From: Limnohabitans sp. Rim28
GTDB lineage: Bacteria > Pseudomonadota > Gammaproteobacteria > Burkholderiales > Burkholderiaceae_C
NCBI RefSeq assembly: GCF_000293865.2
Contig: NZ_ALKN02000007.1
Span: forward strand, 122,799 to 186,798
Direction: 5' to 3'
Length of the DNA: 64,000 nt
Shown here: piece after piece, positions 1-8,091 of the stretch
Layout: every line of letters begins with the position of its first letter
How positions within the stretch are numbered: position 1 is the first letter of the stretch
Translations under genes and position numbers: made by a program
Notes under the pieces: model-generated
The model's database searches: none
What the model was told of the DNA's origin: nothing
What the model saw: only the letters and a program-made list of their open reading frames with translations

Positions 1-260
1 TTGAAGTGGAAGCGAAACTCCCAGGTCAAAAACGCTTGTTGACCATCCACCACCTGGTGCGTGACAACAAAGTGGGGCTTCTCCAATGCCACGTACATGT
101 GCCGAAAAATCCCTTCAATGGCGGGCAAGCCCTGAACCTCATTGAACGGGTCTTTGAAACTGGCCTCGGGGGCGTAAATCGTGCGCAACTGAGACACGCT
201 TTGCGGTGTCAGTGTTTCATAAAAAGTGGCCAGATTTTGCGTGGCTTGTCGGTTGTCCAT
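1..260 (-). CDS. NTF2/SnoaL-like protein, 3' end beyond window
   Basis: The reverse strand is open from an ATG at 258-260 to the window edge, so 86 codons are visible and the C-terminus is missing. The sequence begins MDNRQATQNLATFYE and contains a YAPEASFKDPFN stretch, typical of the small cone-shaped NTF2-like/SnoaL fold (function usually unknown). It starts 20 bp after the SDR stop, so it is probably co-transcribed as a downstream member of the same operon. Related operons in other proteobacteria carry a similar small NTF2-like gene beside the SDR, amine-oxidase and CFA-synthase genes. Its function is not known from sequence; binding or processing of a lipid intermediate would be speculation. 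Confidence 0.75.
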   Translation of the reverse strand, partial: MDNRQATQNLATFYETLTPQSVSQLRTIYAPEASFKDPFNEVQGLPAIEGIFRHMYVALEKPHFVVTHQVVDGQQAFLTWEFRFHF

Positions 261-280
261 GTGGGGCTTTCGGTTCAGAT

Positions 281-1207
281 TCACAGCCCCGTGAACTTGC
301 GCACCAGCGGAAAGTACAGGCGGTAAGGCAACAAACGCAGCAGTTTGAGCCACAGGGTGAAGCGTTTGGGAAAGTGGATGTCGAACTGGCCTTGGGCCCA
401 ACCCTTGAGCATGTCGCGGGCCGCTTGCTCTGGGCTGATCAAGGCCGGCATGGTGAATTCGTTTTGCGCCGTGAGTGGTGTGGCCACAAAGCCGGGGTTG
501 ACCACACTCACACCGATGCCCTGGTCTTGCAAGTCCATGTAAAGGGTCTCGGCCAAATGCGTGAGCGCCGCTTTGGTGGGGCCATAGGCCAAGCCATTGG
601 GCAGGCCACGCCAACCGGCCACACTGCTGAGCAAACTGATGTGACCGTTTTGGCGTGCCAGCATGCCGGGCAGCACCGCATGGAGGACTTGCAAAGCGCC
701 TTGGTAGTTGACCTTGTCGTGTTGCAACAAATCGTCGAGGTCGATGGCTGTGGCGCGTTGGGCGCGGTAATAACCTGCGGCATAGACCACCAGGTCCAGC
801 GGTCCTTCGGCTTGCAGGGCTTTGGCGGTGGCTTGCACCTGTTCTGGGTCGCTCACATCGAGCGCACGCCATTGCACATGCGCATCCTGCGCCGCCCAGT
901 CCAACACACCTTGTGGGTTGCGTGCCGAAACGATCACATGGGCGCCTGCTGCGCGCAGTGCTTGGGCGCAAGCCAGGCCAATGCCGGTGGAAGCACCCAC
1001 CAACCAGACTCGGCGGCCTTGCCAATCGGTAATGGGGGTGTTCAATTGCAGCCAGCTGCGTGGCGTGGGTTTGGCGTGCGATGGCGCGACACCTGTGGTT
1101 TGCGGACCGACTTTGGGCATGGCCATGTCGGCCGATAGGGCGGAATGCCCCAGCACGGTGCCCATGGCGTTCAGTCCTGAATTGGAGGGATTGGGGTTCA
1201 TGCGCAT
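281..1207 (-). CDS. Short-chain dehydrogenase/reductase
   Basis: A classical SDR of 308 residues. The dinucleotide-binding motif GASTGIG lies near residue 71, and a YGPTK sequence supplies the catalytic Tyr-x3-Lys. A basic, Leu-rich C-terminal tail (residues after about 280) could associate with membrane. The N-terminus before the Rossmann fold is about 60 residues long and low in complexity, longer than usual for SDRs, so the true start could be internal. I chose the ATG at 1205-1207 because it overlaps the TGA of the upstream lipoprotein gene by one base, which implies translational coupling. Substrate unknown; the operon context suggests a fatty-acid or lipid-derived keto/hydroxy compound. 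Confidence 0.85.
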   Translation of the reverse strand: MRMNPNPSNSGLNAMGTVLGHSALSADMAMPKVGPQTTGVAPSHAKPTPRSWLQLNTPITDWQGRRVWLVGASTGIGLACAQALRAAGAHVIVSARNPQGVLDWAAQDAHVQWRALDVSDPEQVQATAKALQAEGPLDLVVYAAGYYRAQRATAIDLDDLLQHDKVNYQGALQVLHAVLPGMLARQNGHISLLSSVAGWRGLPNGLAYGPTKAALTHLAETLYMDLQDQGIGVSVVNPGFVATPLTAQNEFTMPALISPEQAARDMLKGWAQGQFDIHFPKRFTLWLKLLRLLPYRLYFPLVRKFTGL

Positions 1208-1800
1208 CAACCCGGCTTGGCCGCCAAAGGCGTGCGCCGCGTGAACGACAAAGTGACCTCACCCAGCTTCACGCCCCATTTGCTCATGGTGGCCTTGTTG
1301 AGCATGACACGGTCATCCATCAAGAACATCCAGTCGTCAAAATCGACGTGCCACACCCGACCCTCAACGGGCAAGGCCAGGGTATAGCCCCAGCGAAATG
1401 CGTTGCCACTGACTTGGCCTGTGGCCTCGCCCACCACATCGTCGGCGCGCCCCGTGAAAGTGCCGTTGGGTCCGGCTTTGAGCCGCCAGATGCGGCGCTG
1501 CGTTGTGCCGTCCGAATACACAAAGGCTTCGTCCAGCACGCCCTCGTCGCCATTCCAGCTGCAGTCCATGACCACGGTGAAGCGCTTGACCACTTGGCCA
1601 CTGCGGTCGGTGAACACACCCCAAGCGTCGATGGTGCCCGTGAAATAAGTGCGCAAATCCAGGACAGGTTTTTCCTGGGCGTAGTTTTGCACCTGTGGCC
1701 CGGCACAGCTGGCCAAAAAGGGCGTGCTTGCCACCATGGACAAAGCGCCCAGTCGGGTCAAAGCTGTGCGGCGGTGGATCATGGCGTTTGGATGGCGCAT
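1207..1800 (-). CDS. DUF3833 family lipoprotein
   Basis: A predicted lipoprotein of 197 residues with a basic n-region, a hydrophobic stretch and a lipobox ending in LASC near residue 31, so it should be lipid-anchored in the envelope. The mature part (DLRTYFTGTIDAWGVF, then VKRFTVVMDCSWNG) matches my memory of DUF3833, a lipocalin-like family that regularly accompanies DUF1365, CFA-synthase and amine-oxidase genes. The start at 1798-1800 has a GGGAG-like ribosome-binding site and keeps the reading frame clear of the upstream transporter gene, which ends 32 bp away. A role in carrying or sensing an altered lipid is inference; no biochemical activity can be read from the sequence. Confidence 0.8.
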   Translation of the reverse strand: MRHPNAMIHRRTALTRLGALSMVASTPFLASCAGPQVQNYAQEKPVLDLRTYFTGTIDAWGVFTDRSGQVVKRFTVVMDCSWNGDEGVLDEAFVYSDGTTQRRIWRLKAGPNGTFTGRADDVVGEATGQVSGNAFRWGYTLALPVEGRVWHVDFDDWMFLMDDRVMLNKATMSKWGVKLGEVTLSFTRRTPLAAKPG

Positions 1801-1832
1801 GGAGGACTCCCGTTGTCTACATTCAAAGCGGC

Positions 1833-3161
1833 TCATGCCGAAGGGTGGGCCTTTGCGGGCCCCAAAATCAAATCCGGCTGGCGCATCAGGCTGAGGTACA
1901 AAGCCAAGCCTGCCAACAACTTGAGCACGCAAGGCAGCAGGCCATAAGCCAGGCCCAGCGCCATCACGGCATCGGCATCTTGCTGACCAGGTGCATAGCC
2001 CCACAAACCCAGCAGTGGCAAGGACAAGCCTGCAGCCAAGGCCAAATTCAGTTTGGTGGCCAGATTCCACCAGCCCATGAAAGCGCCGTCTGTGCGGCCG
2101 CGCTCGCCGCAGCGGTCAATCAATTGGTTGAGCAAAGCGCCGGGTACCGTGAGGTCCGCGCCCAGCGCCATGCCCGACAAGGCACACACCACCAAAAACC
2201 CGGTGGTATCGCCCGCGCCCAAGGTGATGACACTGATAAAAGCCAGCACCGACAAAGTCATGCCAGTGGCCCAGGTGCGCAGCAGGCCGATGCGGTCGAT
2301 CACTTTGAGCCACAACGGAAACGACAGGGCACCGGCCGCAAAGTACAGACCCAAAAACAGCGGCTCCATCGCCTTGGGCGCTTGCAACAGGTCTTGCACA
2401 AAAAACAGCACCAGCGTGGCGGGTACGGCGCTGGCCAGCCCGTTGAGCATGAACACCAGCAGCAGACGCCTAAACCCGACGTGCTTCCAAGGTTGCCAAA
2501 GGCTGCTGGCCTCCAAACCCGCGTCTGCCGATGCCAGGACTGCAGGCGCTTGTTGGGCTGTGCGCTGCCAAGTGATCAAACCCAGCGCCAGCATCACCAC
2601 CAGCAGTGCGGTGGTCAGCGCCCAGCCCCAAATCGCGGGCAGAGCTGACGCCAGCAACACGCCCACCAATGCAAAACCTTCGCGCCAAGCCACCCAGCGG
2701 CTTTGCGCGATGCCGCCGCCGCCTTGGCGTGCTGCCCAAGCTTGGTGCAAGATGCCCAGACCGCTGTAGGCCAAGTGGCTGAGCGTCAAGGCGCCACCCA
2801 CCCACCACAACAAGCCCGCAGGCGACAAAGACGCAGCCGGTGGGAAAAACAGTGCCGCAAAGCCCAGCGCCACCACGGTGGCCAGCAGCAAGGCAGCCAT
2901 CCAGACCGCTTGCCAAGAGTGGCGGTACAAACGGTCGCCAAAGCGGCCCAGCCAAGGGTCCACCACAGCGTCGATGCTGCGGCTCAGCAAAAGCACTGCA
3001 CCCAGTGCCGCCAGAGGCACGCCGTACTGCTGCGCATACAGGTTGGGCAAATGCACATAGACGGGCAAAGCCACAAACGCCAAGGGCAAGCCCAGCAAGC
3101 CATAGGCGGCCGAGGTCTTGCGCTGCAGGGCGCTGGGGGTCACCGGGGCCATGTCATTCAT
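1833..3161 (-). CDS. MFS/GPH-type transporter
   Basis: An integral membrane protein of 442 residues with about twelve hydrophobic segments. An early SRSIDAVVDPWLGRFGDR sequence resembles the loop-2/3 signature of the glycoside-pentoside-hexuronide (GPH) cation symporter branch of the major facilitator superfamily. It overlaps the upstream chalcone-isomerase-like gene by four bases (ATGA at 3158-3161), so it is translationally coupled. Transporters of this kind recur in the DUF1365/CFA-synthase/amine-oxidase operons. The cargo is unknown; given the neighbours, a lipid precursor or a small osmolyte are both possible, and sugar transport should not be assumed from the family name. Confidence 0.85.
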   Translation of the reverse strand: MNDMAPVTPSALQRKTSAAYGLLGLPLAFVALPVYVHLPNLYAQQYGVPLAALGAVLLLSRSIDAVVDPWLGRFGDRLYRHSWQAVWMAALLLATVVALGFAALFFPPAASLSPAGLLWWVGGALTLSHLAYSGLGILHQAWAARQGGGGIAQSRWVAWREGFALVGVLLASALPAIWGWALTTALLVVMLALGLITWQRTAQQAPAVLASADAGLEASSLWQPWKHVGFRRLLLVFMLNGLASAVPATLVLFFVQDLLQAPKAMEPLFLGLYFAAGALSFPLWLKVIDRIGLLRTWATGMTLSVLAFISVITLGAGDTTGFLVVCALSGMALGADLTVPGALLNQLIDRCGERGRTDGAFMGWWNLATKLNLALAAGLSLPLLGLWGYAPGQQDADAVMALGLAYGLLPCVLKLLAGLALYLSLMRQPDLILGPAKAHPSA

Positions 3162-3772
3162 GGTTGCAGGCCTTGCAAGAGTTGCGCACGCATCTTGGGC
3201 TCGGATGTGCGTTCATCGAGCCAGATGCCAAAAAACAAGCGCGCAAAATTCACGTCTTTCACCAGGCCAACGCGTTGACCATTGACCCAAAATTCGGCCC
3301 CTTCACCGGGCAGGTTGATGCCCGTGATGCGTTCACCTGCGCTGACGTTGGGAAACATCTCGCGCATGGCCGTCAGCCAAGCCTGTGCTTGCGCATCGGT
3401 GAAGCTGCCGACGCGTCGCATTTCGTCAATCGAACGACTGGCAATGGCCGAGCCTTCCAGCTTGCGCAGGTATTGCAACTCCAGGGCAAAAGCTTGCTGC
3501 ATGGCTTGGGTGTGCCGAAAACCCCGGGGCGTCCACAACCTGGCGTCGTACACCTCAAACCCCCAAACCCGCAAGCGCACCGGCGCTGTGGGCACCACAC
3601 CGCCCAAGCCGGCCAGTTCGGGGCGGCTGAAGGCGGCGTTGGGGCTGCTGACGCTGGTGCTTTGCGCTTGTGCTGCGCCCAACAGGCCACCCCATAAGAC
3701 CAGGAAAAAACCGTACCGCCAGCCGTGGTGCACCAGCCAGGACATGGCGCGGGTTGTCAGTGAGGTGTGCAT
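3158..3772 (-). CDS. Chalcone isomerase-like exported protein
   Basis: A 204-residue protein. A signal peptide covers roughly residues 1-37 (hydrophobic FFLVLWGGLLGAAQAQ). The mature domain has the chalcone-isomerase-like features VRVWGFEVYDARLW, the helical ALELQYLRKLEG segment and a C-terminal FWVNGQRVG strand. Bacterial chalcone-isomerase-like proteins of this type are periplasmic, lack flavonoid chemistry and are thought to bind fatty acids. It is four bases overlapped with the transporter downstream and 5 bp after the methyltransferase gene upstream. A lipid-binding role in the periplasm is inferred from family and context. The start is the first ATG after the upstream stop region. Confidence 0.8.
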   Translation of the reverse strand: MHTSLTTRAMSWLVHHGWRYGFFLVLWGGLLGAAQAQSTSVSSPNAAFSRPELAGLGGVVPTAPVRLRVWGFEVYDARLWTPRGFRHTQAMQQAFALELQYLRKLEGSAIASRSIDEMRRVGSFTDAQAQAWLTAMREMFPNVSAGERITGINLPGEGAEFWVNGQRVGLVKDVNFARLFFGIWLDERTSEPKMRAQLLQGLQP

Positions 3773-3777
3773 GTTGA

Positions 3778-5052
3778 TTAGCCGGGTTTGGCCAAGGTGA
3801 ACTGCACCACATCGATGTTGGCCTCATCGAACGCGGCTTCGCAATACGCCAAATAAAACGACCACAAGCGGATGAAGCGGTCGTCAAACTTCAGAGTCCG
3901 CACGGTGTCCAGTTGCGACATGAAACGCTCGCGCCAGCGGCGCAGGGTCTCGGCGTAATCGGGGCCAAAGTTCAGTTCATCGACCACCTGCAACCCGGCC
4001 GCTTGCGCCTGTTTGCGGAACTCGCTCGGGCTGGGCAAACAGCCACCCGGAAAGATGTACTGCTGAATGAAATCGGTGGATTGCAAATAGCGCTCAAAAA
4101 AGCGGTCGTCGATGGTGATGCTTTGCACGCAGGCACGGCCGCCGGGCTTGAGCATGCGGCTGATGGTCTGAAAGTAAGTGGGCCAGTATTCCTGGCCGAC
4201 TGCCTCGATCATCTCGATCGAGCACACCGCGTCATAAGGCCCATCGTGGATGTCGCGGTAGTCCTGCAGGCGCAAATCGGCGCGCTGCTGCACACCGTGC
4301 GATTGCATGCGGGCATTGGCAAAAGCCAGCTGCTCGGTGGACAAGGTCACGCCCGTGATGTGCGCGCCAAACTCGGTGGTGGCCGCCTCGGCCAAGGCGC
4401 CCCAGCCGCAACCGATTTCCAGCACGCGGTCACCCGGCTTGGCGTTCACCATGCGCAGGGCGCGGCGCACCTTGGCCTTTTGGGCTTCGGCCATGTCTTG
4501 GGTGTGATCGCCCTCGAACCAGGCCGATGAGTAATTCATCGTCCCGTCCAGCCACAGTTCGTAAAACGCATTGCCCAGGTCGTAGTGGGCATGGATGTTC
4601 TTGCGGCTGTTGGTTCGGTTGTTGCGGTTGAGCAGGTGCTTGATGCGGTAGAACAAACGCCCCAACCAGTGGCCGTAAATGGCGCTTTCGATGTGGTCGC
4701 GGTTGGCAATGGTCAGGCGCAGCAAGGCGGCCAAGTCGGGCGTGGTCCAGTCGCCCGCCATGTAGCCCTCGGCAAAACCAATGTCGCCCGATTTGAGCAC
4801 CTCGGCGCACATCTCCCAACGGTGGATGTGCAAGGTGGCAAAAGGGGCCGCGTGCGTGCCAAAAACCTGGTGGTTGCCATCGGGCGCTTGCACCGTGAGC
4901 GTGCCAATCTTCAGGCGCGTTAACAGGCTCAGCAAGCGTGCAGCGGCTTTGGGCAGGCTGGCGTGCGCAATGGGGGTGGCGCGTTGGCCCAAGGCCTGGG
5001 CGTGGTCAGCAGTCTTCATGGAGGTCGGCATCCGGTGGGGTCCAGGGTTCAT
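3778..5052 (-). CDS. CFA synthase-like SAM methyltransferase
   Basis: A protein of 424 residues with the cyclopropane-fatty-acyl-phospholipid synthase fold. The HYDLGNAFYELWLD block (about 156-169), the SAM-binding GCGWG (214-218) and the later GGCLPS/YAETLRRWRERF segments are all present. The family transfers a methylene or methyl group from SAM to the double bond of unsaturated phospholipid acyl chains at the membrane. In operons with DUF1365 and an FAD amine-oxidase-like protein, some members make methylated precursors of furan fatty acids (UfaM type) instead of cyclopropanes. The gene order here fits that alternative, but product specificity cannot be read from sequence. The start overlaps the DUF1365 stop by four bases. 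Confidence 0.9.
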   Translation of the reverse strand: MNPGPHRMPTSMKTADHAQALGQRATPIAHASLPKAAARLLSLLTRLKIGTLTVQAPDGNHQVFGTHAAPFATLHIHRWEMCAEVLKSGDIGFAEGYMAGDWTTPDLAALLRLTIANRDHIESAIYGHWLGRLFYRIKHLLNRNNRTNSRKNIHAHYDLGNAFYELWLDGTMNYSSAWFEGDHTQDMAEAQKAKVRRALRMVNAKPGDRVLEIGCGWGALAEAATTEFGAHITGVTLSTEQLAFANARMQSHGVQQRADLRLQDYRDIHDGPYDAVCSIEMIEAVGQEYWPTYFQTISRMLKPGGRACVQSITIDDRFFERYLQSTDFIQQYIFPGGCLPSPSEFRKQAQAAGLQVVDELNFGPDYAETLRRWRERFMSQLDTVRTLKFDDRFIRLWSFYLAYCEAAFDEANIDVVQFTLAKPG

Positions 5053-5840
5053 CGGGTCACAAAATCACGGGGGGGTTCGGGCTTGCGCCAGAACGGTACT
5101 TTTTTCAGCCACAGCAAGAGCGCATGCCAGTGGATGCGGGTCACCACGGCCAGTGTGAGCAGCGGAAACCGCCACACCACACGGCGCAGTGCTGCCGCGG
5201 TGGCGGGCTCGAGCACACCGCTCCAGCTGGTGTCGATCAAAGGGCCATCGCCGTCGCCATGGTCCACACGCGCCACGATGCGGTCTTGTCCGTTGTGCTC
5301 TGTGCGCATGAAACGGAAACGGTATTCGCCTTGCACATCGCAAAAGGGCGAGACGTGGAACACCTTGTGGGCCAAGATGGTTTGACCGTATTGCGGCGCG
5401 GGCAACAGGTAACAGTGGCGCTCACCAAAGGTGTTGTTCACTTCGGCCACGATGGCGGCCAAGCTGCCATCGGCGCGCTGCGCGTACCAAAAGCTCACAG
5501 GCTTGAAGGCATGGCCCAGCACGCGGGGAAAAGCCTGCAGCCAGACCTCGCCTGTGGCGTCATGGATGCCTTCTTGGTGCAACAAAGCATCCAGCCAAGC
5601 CAAGGCTCCGCCGGTCTCTGCTGGACGTCCATCGCCGTGGTCGGCATCGTGAAATGCAAACCAGGCCCGGCGGTTGATGGCCAATGGCGTTGTGCACAGA
5701 CCTGCCTGCACACTGCGCATGGGCAGCATCAAAAATGCCGTGGTGTAGGCGAAAGCATGGTGTGCCGGGCGGTGGCGCGTGTGCCGCACCTGGCCCCAGC
5801 CAATGAGCGCAGTCGCCGCATGGACCTGGGTGGGTGTCAT
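5049..5840 (-). CDS. DUF1365 family protein
   Basis: A 263-residue protein of the DUF1365 family. It starts with a conserved-looking IGWGQVRHTRHRPAHHAFAY segment, has PVSFWYAQRADG in the middle and an FPLLTLAVVTRIHWHALLLW hydrophobic stretch near the C-terminus that may contact membrane. DUF1365 genes sit almost invariably between an FAD amine-oxidase-like gene and a CFA-synthase-like gene; that order is seen here, with four-base overlaps on both sides. In furan fatty acid producers a gene of this neighbourhood is needed for oxidation of the methylated acyl chain. The exact reaction of this protein is not established by anything visible here. Confidence 0.85.
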   Translation of the reverse strand: MTPTQVHAATALIGWGQVRHTRHRPAHHAFAYTTAFLMLPMRSVQAGLCTTPLAINRRAWFAFHDADHGDGRPAETGGALAWLDALLHQEGIHDATGEVWLQAFPRVLGHAFKPVSFWYAQRADGSLAAIVAEVNNTFGERHCYLLPAPQYGQTILAHKVFHVSPFCDVQGEYRFRFMRTEHNGQDRIVARVDHGDGDGPLIDTSWSGVLEPATAAALRRVVWRFPLLTLAVVTRIHWHALLLWLKKVPFWRKPEPPRDFVTR

Positions 5841-7180
5841 GCGGCCAGTCTGTCCTGAACAGGGTTGGCCTGTTCGTGGATCAGTTTGAGCAAGGAGCGA
5901 CCCACTTGCAGGCCCGATTTCAGGCCATCTTCGTGGAAGCCATAACCCGTCCAGGCGCCGGCATACCAGGTGTGCCGCTGGCCTTGCAGCAAAGGCAAAC
6001 GCTTTTGGGCCTCGATGGCGCCCAGATCAAACACCGGGTGTGCGTAATCGTATTCCCCCACGATGGTGGCGGGGTCGATGGCGTGCAGCGGATTGAGCGA
6101 GACCACCACAGGCTGCTCAAACGGGATGCGTTGCAAGCGGTTGAGCAAATAGTGCAGGCACACCCGAGAGGACTCGCGCTCGGTGCTGGCGGCGCGTTCG
6201 TAGTTCCACGCGGCCCAGGTCTTGGGGTTGGCGGGCAACACGCTGGCGTCGGTGTGCAGCACGGCGCGGTTGTCTTGGTAACGAATGGCCCCGAGCAGGC
6301 TGCGCTCTTCGCCCGATGCCTCACGCAGCAAACCCAGCGCTTGGTCGGTGTGGGTGGCGATGACCACTTGGTCAAAGCGCTCGGCGTGGCCGTCGGTGAT
6401 GATGCGCACGCCTTGTGCGTCGCGCTCGATCAAGCGCACGGGGGTGTTCAGCCGTTTGTCGTGCACACCCGCCAAAATTTTCTCGACGTAGTGGCGGGCA
6501 CCGCCCACCACGCTGAACCACTGCGGGCGGTTGGTCACCTGAATCAGGCCATGGTTGTGGCTAAACCGGATCATGGTCGCCACCGGAAACTGCAGCATCT
6601 GGTCGGTGGGGCAACTCCAGATGCAGCCCAGCATGGGCAAGAAATACCAGTCGCGAAACGGCTCGCTGAATTGGTGCGTGCGCAAAAAGTCTGCGAGGGG
6701 CTGCTGCAGTTCTTTTTCGCGCTGCTCTTTGGCAATGCGCGTGCACAGCGCATTGAAGCGCATCACATCCAGCAACATGCGCCAAAAACGCGGGTTGAGC
6801 AGGTTGCCGCGCTGCGCGAACACGCTGTTCAGGTCGGTGCCGCTCCACTCCAGCGTGCGGCCATTCAGCGCGCCCGGTACCTTGACCGAAAACGACATGT
6901 CGGACGGTGCGGTCTCGACCTTCAGCTCGGCAAACAGGTTGATCAGGTTGGGGTAGGTGCGTTCGTTGAACACCAAAAAACCCGTGTCCACGCCATGTGT
7001 GACCGGGCCCTTGGGCGTGGGCAGCGTGATGTCCACGGTGTGGGTGTGCCCCCCGAAATAGTCGCCCGCCTCGAACACGGTGATGTCGGCGTGGTCTTTC
7101 AGGGTGTGGGCCACGGCCAAGCCCGAAATACCCGACCCGACGATCGCCAGTTTCATGCGTGGCTTGGTGGTCGGGGTCAT
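5837..7180 (-). CDS. FAD-dependent amine-oxidase-like oxidoreductase
   Basis: A flavoprotein of 447 residues. The N-terminal FAD-binding motif is KLAIVGSGISGLAVAHTL (around 10-27), followed by the ADP-binding acidic residue in ITVFEAGDYFGGH, and a C-terminal WYAGAWTGYGFHEDGLKSG motif characteristic of the NAD(P)/FAD amine-oxidase superfamily. The family includes desaturases and carotenoid-type oxidases, so the substrate may well be a membrane acyl chain rather than an amine. It overlaps both neighbours by four bases (ATGA), placing it in the core of the operon with DUF1365 and the methyltransferase. A desaturation or oxidation step in lipid modification is inference. Confidence 0.88.
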   Translation of the reverse strand: MTPTTKPRMKLAIVGSGISGLAVAHTLKDHADITVFEAGDYFGGHTHTVDITLPTPKGPVTHGVDTGFLVFNERTYPNLINLFAELKVETAPSDMSFSVKVPGALNGRTLEWSGTDLNSVFAQRGNLLNPRFWRMLLDVMRFNALCTRIAKEQREKELQQPLADFLRTHQFSEPFRDWYFLPMLGCIWSCPTDQMLQFPVATMIRFSHNHGLIQVTNRPQWFSVVGGARHYVEKILAGVHDKRLNTPVRLIERDAQGVRIITDGHAERFDQVVIATHTDQALGLLREASGEERSLLGAIRYQDNRAVLHTDASVLPANPKTWAAWNYERAASTERESSRVCLHYLLNRLQRIPFEQPVVVSLNPLHAIDPATIVGEYDYAHPVFDLGAIEAQKRLPLLQGQRHTWYAGAWTGYGFHEDGLKSGLQVGRSLLKLIHEQANPVQDRLAA

Positions 7181-7788
7181 GGCTTGGCTTTCAGGGCTTT
7201 GTCGATGGCCGACACCAGGGTTTTGCTTTCTGGCCCGGTCATGCTGCTGTACTGGTCAATCACCTTGCCATCACGGCCAATCAGGTATTTGTGAAAGTTC
7301 CAGCGGGGCTTTTGGCCGGTTTGTGCGGTGAGTTGTTTGAACAGGGGCGCAGCGCCATCGCCGGTGACCTGGGTTTTGGTGAACATGGGGAACTTCACGC
7401 CGAAAGTGCTTTCGCAAAAGGCGGCGATGTCTTTGTTGCTGCCCTTTTCTTGCGAAAAGTCATTCGAAGGGAAACCCAAAACCACCAAGCCTTGGTCTTT
7501 GTACTGGGTATTCAGGGTCTCAAGCCCTTTGTATTGGGAGGTGAAGCCGCAAAAACTGGCGGTGTTGACCACCAAAACCACTTTGCCTGCGAACTGGCAC
7601 AGCGATTGGGGCTTTTCGTCTTGGAGCCTGTCAAAGGTGTGGTTCAAGATGGCTGGACACACGGCTTTTTCTTGGCCAGTGGCGGTGTTGGGGCTGGCCA
7701 AAGCGGCCTCCATGCCCAGGCCCAGCACGGCAGCCACCAGCGCCAGCAAGAGGTTGCCGCCCCATTGTTTGACCCATGAGTGATTCAT
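7177..7788 (-). CDS. Glutathione peroxidase-like, exported
   Basis: Encodes a thiol-dependent peroxidase of about 203 residues. The active-site segment is NTASFCGFTSQY with cysteine in the peroxidatic position, followed by the family's LGFPSNDF and the WNFHKYLI tryptophan motif. A hydrophobic N-terminus ending ALAS indicates export to the periplasm. I chose the ATG at 7786-7788; an ATG at 7804-7806, six codons upstream, gives an equally plausible signal peptide, and neither has a strong ribosome-binding site. It is the first gene of the leftward lipid operon and overlaps the FAD gene by four bases, consistent with reduction of lipid hydroperoxides in the envelope. Confidence 0.88.
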   Translation of the reverse strand: MNHSWVKQWGGNLLLALVAAVLGLGMEAALASPNTATGQEKAVCPAILNHTFDRLQDEKPQSLCQFAGKVVLVVNTASFCGFTSQYKGLETLNTQYKDQGLVVLGFPSNDFSQEKGSNKDIAAFCESTFGVKFPMFTKTQVTGDGAAPLFKQLTAQTGQKPRWNFHKYLIGRDGKVIDQYSSMTGPESKTLVSAIDKALKAKP

Positions 7789-7875
7789 TTGCACTTTTAA
7801 TTCCATTTTGTGACCGATCAGTTTAAACTTGTTTGGCTTTATTGTCACGCCAGCTTTTCGCGATTGGAAAAATGA
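7789..7875. promoter_or_regulatory. Divergent promoter region, gpx operon / photolyase operon
   Basis: This short gap must hold promoters for both the leftward peroxidase-lipid operon and the rightward DUF2256-photolyase pair. It contains a TGACCGATCA imperfect palindrome at 7811-7820 (TGATCGGTCA on the other strand) directly followed by GTTTAAAC at 7821-7828. A TGATC element is reminiscent of the -35 of RpoE-ChrR type ECF sigma factors, but I could not pair it with a convincing -10 on either strand. The exact promoter is therefore unassigned. Confidence 0.3.
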
Positions 7876-8091
7876 ATGCCCAAACCCTCTGGTTTTAAGG
7901 GAAACAAACAGGATTTGCCGCAAAAACCCTGTGTCGTTTGCGGCAGAGCCATGAGTTGGCGCAAAAGTTGGGCCAAAAATTGGGACCAGGTGCTGTACTG
8001 CAGCGACCGCTGCCGGGCCGACAAGCCCAAGTCAGCCCATGCGGGCCCAGCCCAAACCCCCCCCATGCCGGGCAAGAAAGCCGCAGCATGA
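7876..8091 (+). CDS. DUF2256 zinc-ribbon-like small protein
   Basis: A small basic protein of 71 residues with a CVVCGRAMSWRKSW segment followed by YCSDRCR. This CxxC...CxxxC arrangement suggests a zinc-binding knuckle and matches the DUF2256 family. Such genes are commonly found immediately upstream of photolyase-related genes, and here the stop overlaps the next start by four bases (ATGA at 8088-8091), so the two products are translationally coupled. The Pro/Ala/Lys-rich tail is low complexity. The function of the family is unknown; a helper or regulatory role for the photolyase-like enzyme is inferred only from linkage. Confidence 0.8.
   Translation: MPKPSGFKGNKQDLPQKPCVVCGRAMSWRKSWAKNWDQVLYCSDRCRADKPKSAHAGPAQTPPMPGKKAAA

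Noticed and set aside
5834..7294. A 486-codon forward frame opposite the FAD amine-oxidase-like gene
   Set aside because: No recognisable domain, shadow composition, and the reverse strand has an intact FAD motif and operon overlaps.
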